NCBI GenBank assembly: GCA_020025755.1
Contig: JAHHRO010000006.1
Coordinates: forward strand, 1-57,631
DNA from: Butyricicoccus sp.
GTDB lineage: Bacteria > Bacillota > Clostridia > Oscillospirales > Butyricicoccaceae
Direction of reading: 5' to 3'
Length of the DNA: 57,631 bases
Made by a program: the position numbers and the translations under genes
The notes under the pieces: generated by a model
What the model was told of the DNA's origin: nothing
What the model saw: only the letters and a program-made list of their open reading frames with translations
Databases searched by the model: none
Part shown: piece by piece, positions 47,562-55,226 of the stretch
Numbering within the stretch: the first letter of the stretch is position 1
Layout: each line of letters opens with the position of its first letter

Positions 47562-49823
47562 ATGGAGGAATCAAATCAGCCACAGATGCTGACCGTTGGG
47601 GATCTATATGCAATGGGGTGGACCGATCCAATCATTGCCAGATTGCCAGAACCAACGATGGGGGCAAACCCCCATCACCCAAATCGCAGGAAAAAGATCG
47701 CGCTCTGGAGTGCGGCGGATGTGGAGGCACTGTCTGAGCGGCCGGATATCTGCAAGATGCTGGAACGCACCGCAAGACGGCATGCAAAACGGACAGAGCG
47801 GCAATCTGCAAAGCAGGAAGCACGCCATGTACGCGCGGAGCAGGCATGCGCGGTACTTTCCCTTGCGTTTGATGCGCAGGCTCTGGAGCAGATGACGGAG
47901 GGCGATGAGACCGCCCAACTCTTAGTGCGGCGGCTGCATGAGGGGATCCAGCAAGCGGTTTTGGAGGGGCGTGTCCCCATTATGCGCACGATCGCGGACG
48001 CACAGAATGAGCTGCGCGATGTCATGGAAATGACCGATGGCCGATACAGCAGGTTTTTGAAGAATCCGAGTCGGATCGCATCCTGTGCCCCGTATCTGGG
48101 CAAGGGTGAGACCAAACGGGAAAAGGCGATGCATGCACTTTTGGAGGGACGGTATACAGCCGCGCTGCTGCGGACGGCCGCCATCCTGATCTATGATTAT
48201 GAAAAGCATGAAGCCCCCAAAGAACTCACGCAGTTTTTGTCTCTGCCCGATTTTCCATCCTACAAACTCCTTACCAATTCGCTCTATCAGATCTATCTCG
48301 TAGACTGCATCCCGATGATGATCCGCGTGCAGCTGAGTGATCTCATTACGGTCGATCCCAAGGACGAATACCCGATGGCGCGTATGATGGAACGCCGCTT
48401 TTTTATCCATGTTGGAGGAACCAACACGGGAAAGACCTATCAAAGTCTCAACCGTTTGGCACAGGCGAAAAGCGGCGTGTATCTGGCACCACTCCGCCTG
48501 CTGGCACTTGAGGTACAGGAGTCCATGCTGGCACGCGGTGTCAATTGCAGTATGCTGACAGGGGAGGAGGAGGATATTCGCGCAGGTGCGACCCATATCG
48601 CTTCCACGGTGGAAAAGCTCGATCCTCACCGAAGCTATGAAGTGGCTGTTGTAGATGAATGCCAGATGATCGCAGACCGTGCGCGTGGGTTTGCATGGAC
48701 ACGCGCCATTTTAGGATGCTGTGCAGAGGAGATCCATCTGTGTACTGCGCCGGAGGGTGTGGATATTCTGGTGCGTCTGATCGAGAGCTGTGGGGAGAAG
48801 TATGAGATCCTTCGGCATGAACGCATGGCAGAGCTGACGCTCCTGGATGCACCCATTACGCTTTCGGATATTCAGGAGGGCGATGCACTCATTGCATTTT
48901 CCAAAAAGAACGTCTTGCATCTGGCTGAGCAGCTTAGACAGATAGGGATAGAATCTTCCATTATTTATGGTGCATTGCCGTATGCAACCAGAAAAATGCA
49001 GATGGAGCGTTTCCTGCGCGGAGAAAGCAAGGTGCTGGTGGCAACCGATGCCATCGGTATGGGTCTCAACCTGCCGATCCGCCGCGTCATCTTTACGCGA
49101 GACCGCAAGTTTGATGGTCAACACAATCGCGCGCTGTATCCCGCGGAAATCCGGCAGATCGGTGGGCGTGCCGGGCGGTTTGGCGTGTATGACGAGGGCT
49201 TTGTGACCGCGCTGATGGAGAGTGAAACGATATGGCAGGGGTTCCATGCGCCGACCGAGCCGATTCGTGAGGCTATGCTGGGATTTTCCGATCTTGTATT
49301 GCGCGTGGAGCATGATCTTTTGGAGGTTTTGCAGGTGTGGAACAGCATCCCTGCCATTGCGCCCTATCAGAAGATGCCCATTGACCGCTATATCTTTATC
49401 CTCAAAACACTGGAAGAAAATGCACTCCTGCTGAGCAAGGAGGAGTCCCTGCGTGCAGCAACCATTCCGTTCGACGAGCGGGATGAAGAACTGATGGACT
49501 ATTTCCTTTTATATTGCGACCAGTATTTGAATGGAAAATTGATTACCGTTCCACATCGCACCAAGCCCTCTCTCGATGGATTGGAATTGTACAGTCAGCT
49601 GCTCGATCTGTATTATTCCTTCTGCCGTACCTTCCGTCGGGCTGTCGATCTCGATTGGCTGCGCACAGAGAAAGAAAACACAGCCTTGCAGATCAATGAG
49701 CTTTTGCTGCGTGAGCTTGCACAGAAAGGACATAGCTGCAAGATCTGTCATGCACCTATGCCGCTGTCTTCCAAGTTCCGCATCTGCTATAAGTGTATCA
49801 AAAAGAGGGATCGATCGTTGTAA
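47562..49823 (+). CDS. Suv3-like superfamily 2 RNA helicase
   Basis: A 753-residue helicase. A helical N-terminal part (residues 1 to about 270) precedes a Suv3-type core: Walker A GGTNTGKT with Lys291, APLRLLALEV, VVDECQM (D365-E366-C367-Q368), LIAFSKKNVLHLAEQL, YGALP...Q, LVATDAIGMGLNLPIRRVIF and QIGGRAGRFG. This combination is characteristic of mitochondrial Suv3 and its few bacterial relatives. A helical C-terminal region follows, and the last 30 residues hold a zinc ribbon (CKICHAPMPL..CYKCIKK). It probably unwinds structured RNA, perhaps with a nuclease such as PNPase. GGAGG precedes the ATG. Confidence 0.85.
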   Translation: MEESNQPQMLTVGDLYAMGWTDPIIARLPEPTMGANPHHPNRRKKIALWSAADVEALSERPDICKMLERTARRHAKRTERQSAKQEARHVRAEQACAVLSLAFDAQALEQMTEGDETAQLLVRRLHEGIQQAVLEGRVPIMRTIADAQNELRDVMEMTDGRYSRFLKNPSRIASCAPYLGKGETKREKAMHALLEGRYTAALLRTAAILIYDYEKHEAPKELTQFLSLPDFPSYKLLTNSLYQIYLVDCIPMMIRVQLSDLITVDPKDEYPMARMMERRFFIHVGGTNTGKTYQSLNRLAQAKSGVYLAPLRLLALEVQESMLARGVNCSMLTGEEEDIRAGATHIASTVEKLDPHRSYEVAVVDECQMIADRARGFAWTRAILGCCAEEIHLCTAPEGVDILVRLIESCGEKYEILRHERMAELTLLDAPITLSDIQEGDALIAFSKKNVLHLAEQLRQIGIESSIIYGALPYATRKMQMERFLRGESKVLVATDAIGMGLNLPIRRVIFTRDRKFDGQHNRALYPAEIRQIGGRAGRFGVYDEGFVTALMESETIWQGFHAPTEPIREAMLGFSDLVLRVEHDLLEVLQVWNSIPAIAPYQKMPIDRYIFILKTLEENALLLSKEESLRAATIPFDERDEELMDYFLLYCDQYLNGKLITVPHRTKPSLDGLELYSQLLDLYYSFCRTFRRAVDLDWLRTEKENTALQINELLLRELAQKGHSCKICHAPMPLSSKFRICYKCIKKRDRSL

Positions 49824-49951
49824 ACTGTCAGAATTGTTATGCGGTTCGGAAATTGTCATCGAAATTTTGTTGACATTGCTGGGAATACGCTGTATAGTGA
49901 AGCAGAGAACGTGCAGAGCGGCGTTTTGACCGCAGGGAAGAGGAGAACACC

Positions 49952-50746
49952 ATGAAAAAGCAGTATACCGGACCTTGGAGGATGGCGCATCGTGGAGTTT
50001 GTCAGATCGCGCCGGAAAATACGCTGGAAGCCTTTCGTGCCGCTTATCATACTGGGATCGAGGGGTTGGAGATCGATATCCGCATGACACAGGATGGTGT
50101 GATCCTTATTCATCACGATGAAACACTGGAACGCATGACCTGTGGTGGGCAGACCCCGTGCAGCAAGGCAGTCAAGGACTGTACATGGGAAGAACTGGAA
50201 CGGCTGCAGATCCCGTATGCAAATCATTTATTGGGGGGGAACGATCCGGGAGACTCGCGCACAGCAAAGCTGATGCGGCTGTCCGATCTGTTCGAGTGGA
50301 TGAACGGGCTGACGCGCCGCGTGATCCTCGAAATCGAATACAAGGCACAGGGCATGATGCCTGAGCTGTGCAGACTGCTTCAGACATTTGACAAGCGGAG
50401 TGACTGCGTGATCTTCGCCAGTGACCCGGCAATGATCACCGAGATCCAGCAGTATGTGAAGCTGCATACCCTGCCTGATGGGGTCAAGCTGGGCGCGAAT
50501 ATTGGACGGCTGACGCAGGAGTGGAAAGACCGTATCCCACTCATGAAACTGTTCGAGGTCGGGTTGGATATTGATGCTTTAGAGCGTGAGGACATCGCAT
50601 GGCTGCGTGCACGCGGCATGATGGTATTTTCAAATCTTGGAGATACGCCGGAAGGCTGGAATATGATCTGTACGCGCAGCTTGACCGGGTTCAAAACGGA
50701 TGATACCGCCGCTTTCACGGCATGGTGGGATGACTGGAAATCTTAA
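49952..50746 (+). CDS. Glycerophosphodiester phosphodiesterase
   Basis: A 264-residue cytoplasmic GDPD TIM-barrel enzyme. The signature runs MAHRGVCQIAPENTLEAF (residues 10-27) with the catalytic His and Arg, then GLEIDIRMTQDGVILIHHDETLERMT (about 38-63, in part) with Glu/Asp metal ligands and the second His. It splits glycerophosphodiesters into glycerol 3-phosphate and an alcohol. There is no signal peptide, so it resembles UgpQ rather than exported GlpQ. AAGAGGAGAACACC precedes the ATG. It ends at a palindromic terminator. Confidence 0.92.
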   Translation: MKKQYTGPWRMAHRGVCQIAPENTLEAFRAAYHTGIEGLEIDIRMTQDGVILIHHDETLERMTCGGQTPCSKAVKDCTWEELERLQIPYANHLLGGNDPGDSRTAKLMRLSDLFEWMNGLTRRVILEIEYKAQGMMPELCRLLQTFDKRSDCVIFASDPAMITEIQQYVKLHTLPDGVKLGANIGRLTQEWKDRIPLMKLFEVGLDIDALEREDIAWLRARGMMVFSNLGDTPEGWNMICTRSLTGFKTDDTAAFTAWWDDWKS

Positions 50747-50757
50747 GCACAAATAGA

Positions 50758-50789
50758 AAAACTCCTGTATCTCGAGATACAGGAGTTTT
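50758..50789. terminator. Bidirectional palindromic terminator
   Basis: A perfect 32-base palindrome (AAAACTCCTGTATCTC and its inverse), with CTCGAG at the centre. It serves both the phosphodiesterase gene and the convergent pepF. Confidence 0.88.
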
Positions 50790-50795
50790 CTGCAT

Positions 50796-52598
50796 TTATT
50801 CTGCAAGCAGGGATTCAAGTTCAGATACCAGCCGATCAAACATCGAGAGTGCATCATTGATCGGGGCAGGTGATGCCATATCCACACCGGCACCGCGCAG
50901 CAGCGAGACCGGATCGGTGGAACAGCCGCCGGACAGGAAATTCAAATAATCCTTTACAGCCGGTTCTCCTTCTTTCAGGATGCGCTGGGAGAGAGCGATC
51001 GCAGCTGCATAACCGGTTGCATACTGATATACATAGAAGTTGTAATAGAAATGTGGGATGCGTGCCCATTCCAATGCGATCTGTGGATCGAGTACGATAT
51101 CCTCGCCGTAATAGTCGCGGTTGAGTGCGCTGTATTTTGCGCACAGGGCATCGGCTGTCAGGGGCTGTCCCTGCCCGATCTGCTCGCTGCACCATAGCTC
51201 AAATTCTGCAAACATGGTTTGACGATAAAGCGTACCGCGGAACTGCTCGAGGAAATAGTTGATGAGATAAGCACGGCCGCGCTTGCCAGTCGTCTGGCTC
51301 AGCAGATGCTGCATGAGCAGGGACTCATTGCAGGTGGATGCGACCTCGGCAACAAAGATCACATAACCGGCATAGGTAATGCTTTGATTTTTGTTGGACA
51401 GGTACGAGTGCATCGCGTGTCCCATTTCATGCACCAGTGTAAACACATCGTTGAGTGTTTCCGTATAGTTGAGCAGGACATACGGATGGGAATCGTAGGG
51501 ACCGGCGCAATACGCCCCGGAACGCTTGCCCTGATTTTCGTATACATCGATCCAGTGGTTTTGGAAGCCCTCCTCCAGCATGGCAAGATAATCTTTGCCG
51601 AGTGGGGCGAGTGCCTCGAGTGCCATCTTCTTGGCAGCTTCATAGTCGATCTTCATATCCTGATCGGCAACGATCGGTGTATAGAGATCATAGAAATGCA
51701 GCTCGTCCACACCGAGCAGCTTCTTGCGGAGATCGACATAGCGGTGCATGGAGGGCAGGTTCTGGCGCACGGCATCGATCAGGTTATGGTAGATTTCAAC
51801 GGGAACTTCGGTATGGCTAAGGGCAGCATGCAGAGCAGATTCATAATGGCGCGCATTTGCAAAGAATTGCAGCTGCTGCATCTGTGCGCTCAGCACGGCA
51901 GAGGAAGTGTTGCGGAACTGATGATAGACCTGATAGAGTGACTCGAACGCGTTTTTGCGCAGGGTGCGGTCACTGGACTGAAGGAGCGAAATAAAGGTTC
52001 CGTGTGTGACTGGATGCGGCTGCCCTTCACTGTCCAGTGCATCCGGGAAGACAAGGTCTGCATCGTTGAGCAGGGAGAAGATATCATCGGGGGCTTGGCT
52101 CATCTGTCCGGCAGATGCAAGCAGGGCTTCACATTCGGGAGACAGGGTGTGTGCCCGCTCGCGGCGGATGCGGTCAAGCTGTAAGCGGTAGTGCTCGAGT
52201 GCGGGGCAGGACTGATAGAAGTGGTCGAGCATATCATCAGCGATCGCAAGCAGCTCTGGTGTGGCAAATGCGTCCGCGTGATTGACCGCAACGGCAAGGG
52301 TTGTAAACTGTGTGGTCATTTCCTGATATACCGCATTGCGTGTATCTTCATCGCTTTTTCTCTGGGCATAGTTTGCCAGTGCATCGAGCTGATGCCCCAA
52401 GGCATCCCCAAACTGCAAATAGGAGAGCAGTGTATCAGCGTCATCGGAAAGATGCCCCTGATAGCCGCGCAGCGTATCGAGTGAATTTTTTACGTTGTCA
52501 TAGCATTGATGCCACGCAGCATCATCGGGGAAAATATCGGTTAGATCCCACTGGTAGCGTGCATCACAGTCGCTGCGAGGCAGAATGGTTTGTGGCAT
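50796..52598 (-). CDS. pepF: Oligoendopeptidase F
   Basis: A 600-residue zinc peptidase of family M3B. The zinc motif HEMGHAMHSY (HExxH) lies near residue 390, and the downstream Glu ligand is in AEVASTCNESLL. The N-terminal helical M3 domain starts ARYQWDLTDIFPDDAAW. It degrades short peptides in the cytoplasm. ATG 52598 behind GAGGAGATC is chosen; the long upstream extension has no ribosome site and looks non-coding. Confidence 0.95.
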   Translation of the reverse strand: MPQTILPRSDCDARYQWDLTDIFPDDAAWHQCYDNVKNSLDTLRGYQGHLSDDADTLLSYLQFGDALGHQLDALANYAQRKSDEDTRNAVYQEMTTQFTTLAVAVNHADAFATPELLAIADDMLDHFYQSCPALEHYRLQLDRIRRERAHTLSPECEALLASAGQMSQAPDDIFSLLNDADLVFPDALDSEGQPHPVTHGTFISLLQSSDRTLRKNAFESLYQVYHQFRNTSSAVLSAQMQQLQFFANARHYESALHAALSHTEVPVEIYHNLIDAVRQNLPSMHRYVDLRKKLLGVDELHFYDLYTPIVADQDMKIDYEAAKKMALEALAPLGKDYLAMLEEGFQNHWIDVYENQGKRSGAYCAGPYDSHPYVLLNYTETLNDVFTLVHEMGHAMHSYLSNKNQSITYAGYVIFVAEVASTCNESLLMQHLLSQTTGKRGRAYLINYFLEQFRGTLYRQTMFAEFELWCSEQIGQGQPLTADALCAKYSALNRDYYGEDIVLDPQIALEWARIPHFYYNFYVYQYATGYAAAIALSQRILKEGEPAVKDYLNFLSGGCSTDPVSLLRGAGVDMASPAPINDALSMFDRLVSELESLLAE

Positions 52599-52881
52599 AG
52601 AAGATCTCCTCACTTTCATGATAAACCCACGATCATAATACCGCAGGGGTCGAATTTGTAAGACAACTCTAACATGGATGAAAGAGATTGTCAAACGGGA
52701 GGCGGTATGCGGTATGGAACGCGTTATACAGTATTGGCATGCAGATATAAGTGATATACCTGAAATATGATACGAAAATGGTGTGTTTTCGCAGATGTTT
52801 TGGAAAAGAAAGATATAAATTTTCTGCAATATGAATAATCATACAGAAAGTGACCATGGTGATGGGAAGGAAAGAACCTGA

Positions 52882-52906
52882 ATATCACAAAAAATAGTGA
52901 TATCAC
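52882..52906. promoter_or_regulatory. ATATCAC/GTGATAT dyads upstream of hydrogenase
   Basis: ATATCAC-N8-GTGATAT (52882-52903) overlaps a perfect 10-base palindrome GTGATATCAC (52897-52906), about 35 bases before the -35 box. It is a candidate regulator site, perhaps of a CRP/FNR-like protein; the ligand is unknown. Confidence 0.45.
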
Positions 52907-52938
52907 AGATAAATAGTGGGTAAGATATGGGTGGGGGA

Positions 52939-52967
52939 TTGAAAAAAATAGCAGAACATATTATACT
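52939..52967 (+). promoter_or_regulatory. Promoter of hydrogenase gene
   Basis: TTGAAA (52939-52944), 17 bp and TATACT (52962-52967), about 50 bases before the start codon. Confidence 0.7.
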
Positions 52968-53015
52968 AATACTAAAAATGGTTGAATGAAAGAGTGTTTG
53001 AAAGGAGTCCCCCTG

Positions 53016-54530
53016 ATGAGAGGCGTTTATACGAGTATCAATGATATTCGTCGTCGTGTGTACACCGAGATCGCACGCATGGCGTATGAGAGTGAGGATT
53101 ATGCAAAGGAGCTGGAGGCACTGCCCTATAAGATCCTGCCGGGCGAGCGTGCTTCCTACCGTGACAGTATTTTTTTGGAGCGTGCTATCATTGGCGAGCG
53201 ACTGCGTCTGGCAATGGGCATGCAGGTACGCACCGCGGCTGCAGATGCACCGATTTCCGACGGGATCGAGCAGAGCGCGACCAATGAGCAGTACTATGAG
53301 GCACCGCTCATCAATATCATCAAGTTTGCCTGCCACGCATGTCCGGAGAAGCGTATCATCGTAACAGAAGGCTGTCAGGGCTGTCTGGCGCATCCGTGTA
53401 CCGAGGTCTGCCCGAAGGATGCCATCCATATCATCGATGGCCGTTCGGTCATCGATCAGGACAAGTGTATCCGCTGCGGTCGCTGTCAGGAAGCTTGTCC
53501 GTACAGCGCGATCATCAAGCAGGAGCGTCCGTGCGCAAAGGCCTGCGGCATCAATGCCATCAAGTCCGACGAATATGGCCGTGCAGAGATCGATTACAAC
53601 AAGTGTGTTTCCTGTGGTATGTGCCTTGTAAACTGCCCGTTCGGTGCGATCGCAGATAAGGCACAGATCTTCCAGCTCATTCAGGCAATGAAGCAGGGAA
53701 CTCCTGTATATGCAGCAGTCGCTCCCGCGTTCGTTGGGCAGTTTGGTCCCAAGGTAACGCCCGAGAAGCTGCGTGCAGCAATGAAGGCACTTGGATTTGC
53801 GGACGTGATCGAAGTTGCGATCGGTGCGGATATGTGTGCAACACAGGAGGCGATCGACTTCCTCGAGCATGTACCGGAGAAGATCCCGTTCATGGCGACT
53901 TCCTGCTGTCCGGCTTGGTCTGTCATGGCAAAGCAGGAGTTCCCCGATCTCAAGGACTGCGTATCCATGTCCCTGACCCCGATGGTCCTGACGGCACGTC
54001 TGATCAAGAAGCATCATCCAGAAGCAAAGGTCGTATTCGTTGGACCTTGCGCCGCAAAGAAGCTGGAGGCAAGACGCCGCTCAGTACGCAGCGATGTGGA
54101 CTTCGTTCTGACCTTCGAAGAAATGATGGGTCTGTTCAATGCCAAGGAGATCGACCTTGAGGCGATCGAGGCCGAGGAGATGCTCTCCAACGCAAGCACC
54201 GACGGACGCAATTTTGCAGTCAGCGGCGGTGTTGCAAAGGCGGTTGTAAACAGCATGAAGAAGCTGGAGCCGACTTGCGATATTAAGGTTGCAAGTGCGC
54301 AGGGTCTTGCAGAGTGCAAGAAGCTCATGATGATGGCAAAGGCTGGCAAGTACAATGGCTATCTGCTCGAGGGCATGGCATGCCCTGGCGGCTGTGTAGC
54401 TGGCGCAGGTACGATGCAGCCGATCGCAAAATCTACGGCGGCTGTTGGCATGTATGCAAAGAAGGCACCAATGGAAATTTGCTGCGAAACACCATATATG
54501 GATGAATTGGATGACCTCATCGAGGGATAA
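53016..54530 (+). CDS. [FeFe] hydrogenase, group B-like
   Basis: A 504-residue iron hydrogenase. Residues about 110-220 hold several 4Fe-4S motifs (CHACPEK, GCQGCLAHPCTEVCP, KCIRCGRCQEACP, KCVSCGMCLVNCP). The H-cluster domain has L1 TSCCPAW (Cys297, Cys298), L2 GPCAAKK (Cys345) and L3 MACPGGCVAGAG (Cys456, Cys460). The start MRGVYTSINDIRRRVY and absence of a 2Fe-2S domain match the poorly characterised group B enzymes of Clostridia. It catalyses reversible H2 formation, probably with ferredoxin, in fermentation. The maturation genes are not in the window. ATG 53016 follows AAAGGAGT. Confidence 0.92.
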   Translation: MRGVYTSINDIRRRVYTEIARMAYESEDYAKELEALPYKILPGERASYRDSIFLERAIIGERLRLAMGMQVRTAAADAPISDGIEQSATNEQYYEAPLINIIKFACHACPEKRIIVTEGCQGCLAHPCTEVCPKDAIHIIDGRSVIDQDKCIRCGRCQEACPYSAIIKQERPCAKACGINAIKSDEYGRAEIDYNKCVSCGMCLVNCPFGAIADKAQIFQLIQAMKQGTPVYAAVAPAFVGQFGPKVTPEKLRAAMKALGFADVIEVAIGADMCATQEAIDFLEHVPEKIPFMATSCCPAWSVMAKQEFPDLKDCVSMSLTPMVLTARLIKKHHPEAKVVFVGPCAAKKLEARRRSVRSDVDFVLTFEEMMGLFNAKEIDLEAIEAEEMLSNASTDGRNFAVSGGVAKAVVNSMKKLEPTCDIKVASAQGLAECKKLMMMAKAGKYNGYLLEGMACPGGCVAGAGTMQPIAKSTAAVGMYAKKAPMEICCETPYMDELDDLIEG

Positions 54531-54545
54531 AATTTCATAAGATCC

Positions 54546-54582
54546 AAGCGGCACAGCGCATAAAACGCTGTGCCGCTTTTTT
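54546..54582 (+). terminator. Terminator of hydrogenase gene
   Basis: AAGCGGCACAGCG and CGCTGTGCCGCTT form a perfect 13-bp stem with a 7-base loop, then TTTTTT. Confidence 0.93.
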
Positions 54583-54731
54583 GTCGGAAAACCGCAAAAA
54601 AGGCTGAAAAGTGGATGGGATCAAGATACAACAGGATTTATAAAATGTTGCAGAAAGCAAACATTTTATGGATGTTAACTGGGTGAAACTTAAGAAAATA
54701 ACGGAAAATTTAACAAAAAATGAAAAAATGA

Positions 54732-54761
54732 TTGACACGGGCAAAGAGCGGAGCATATAAT
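54732..54761 (+). promoter_or_regulatory. Promoter of the small peptide/P-type ATPase operon
   Basis: TTGACA (54732-54737), 18 bp and TATAAT (54756-54761), about 40 bases before the 26-codon frame. Confidence 0.85.
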
Positions 54762-54803
54762 AAAAAAGAACTGATGCAGAAGATGTGGGAAAGAGGTGAG
54801 CGT

Positions 54804-54884
54804 ATGAAGCAGCATCGATTTTGGGCATGGGCTATGTTGTTTTGCGGCGTAATGGTATTCTGGACGGGATACAAACACAAGTAA
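54804..54884 (+). CDS. 26-residue single-span membrane peptide
   Basis: A 26-codon frame behind AGAGGTGAG, the first frame downstream of a consensus promoter. The product has one hydrophobic segment (about residues 6-21, WAWAMLFCGVMVFW in part) flanked by basic ends (KQHR and YKHK). It precedes the DUF6110-like gene by 60 bases with no terminator between, so it is co-transcribed with the ATPase. Tiny membrane peptides such as KdpF stabilise or regulate P-type ATPases; a similar role is inferred. It could instead be a leader peptide. Confidence 0.55.
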   Translation: MKQHRFWAWAMLFCGVMVFWTGYKHK

Positions 54885-54944
54885 AATGCCCACGCACCCG
54901 ATTTTATAAAACCTGAAATTTTTTGAAAGAAGGATATGATTCAT

Positions 54945-55226
54945 ATGAGTTACAAGCACATGAGAGAGGCTATTTGTTTTGCAGGCGGCGTTCTGTTTGG
55001 CACAGCAGGGATCAAGATCCTGTCCAGCAAGGATGCGAAGAAGGTCTATGTAAACACAACTGCGGCAGCTCTGCGTATGCGCAGCTGCGTGATGGATGTC
55101 GTAAATAAGGTGCAGGAGAATGCAGCGGATGTACTGGCTGAGGCTGAGGCGATCAATGCAGAGCGCGAGGCTGAGGAAAAGGCGCAGGAGCTGGCAGATC
55201 TGGCTGAAGAAGCGACCGAGGCATGA
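54945..55226 (+). CDS. DUF6110-like small protein
   Basis: A 93-residue protein. Residues 7-27 form a Gly/Ala-rich hydrophobic segment (AICFAGGVLFGTAGIKIL) that could enter the membrane; the rest is a helical, acidic Ala/Glu-rich tail (about 60-93) suggestive of a coiled coil. The pattern fits DUF6110 proteins encoded before P1B ATPases in Firmicutes. ATG 54945 fits the AAGGA site; an ATG three codons earlier is too close. Its stop overlaps the ATPase start (ATGA), so both are translated together. Confidence 0.75.
   Translation: MSYKHMREAICFAGGVLFGTAGIKILSSKDAKKVYVNTTAAALRMRSCVMDVVNKVQENAADVLAEAEAINAEREAEEKAQELADLAEEATEA

Larger units (their letters stand above)
52599..53015. other. Intergenic region between pepF and hydrogenase
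   Basis: About 415 bases, AT-rich. It holds the dyads at 52882-52906 and the hydrogenase promoter at 52939-52967. Open frames here lack ribosome sites and are not believed. Confidence 0.6.

Noticed and set aside
52839..54017. A 392-codon minus-strand frame opposite the hydrogenase
   Set aside because: Cys- and Arg-rich shadow of the iron-sulfur gene with no ribosome site.
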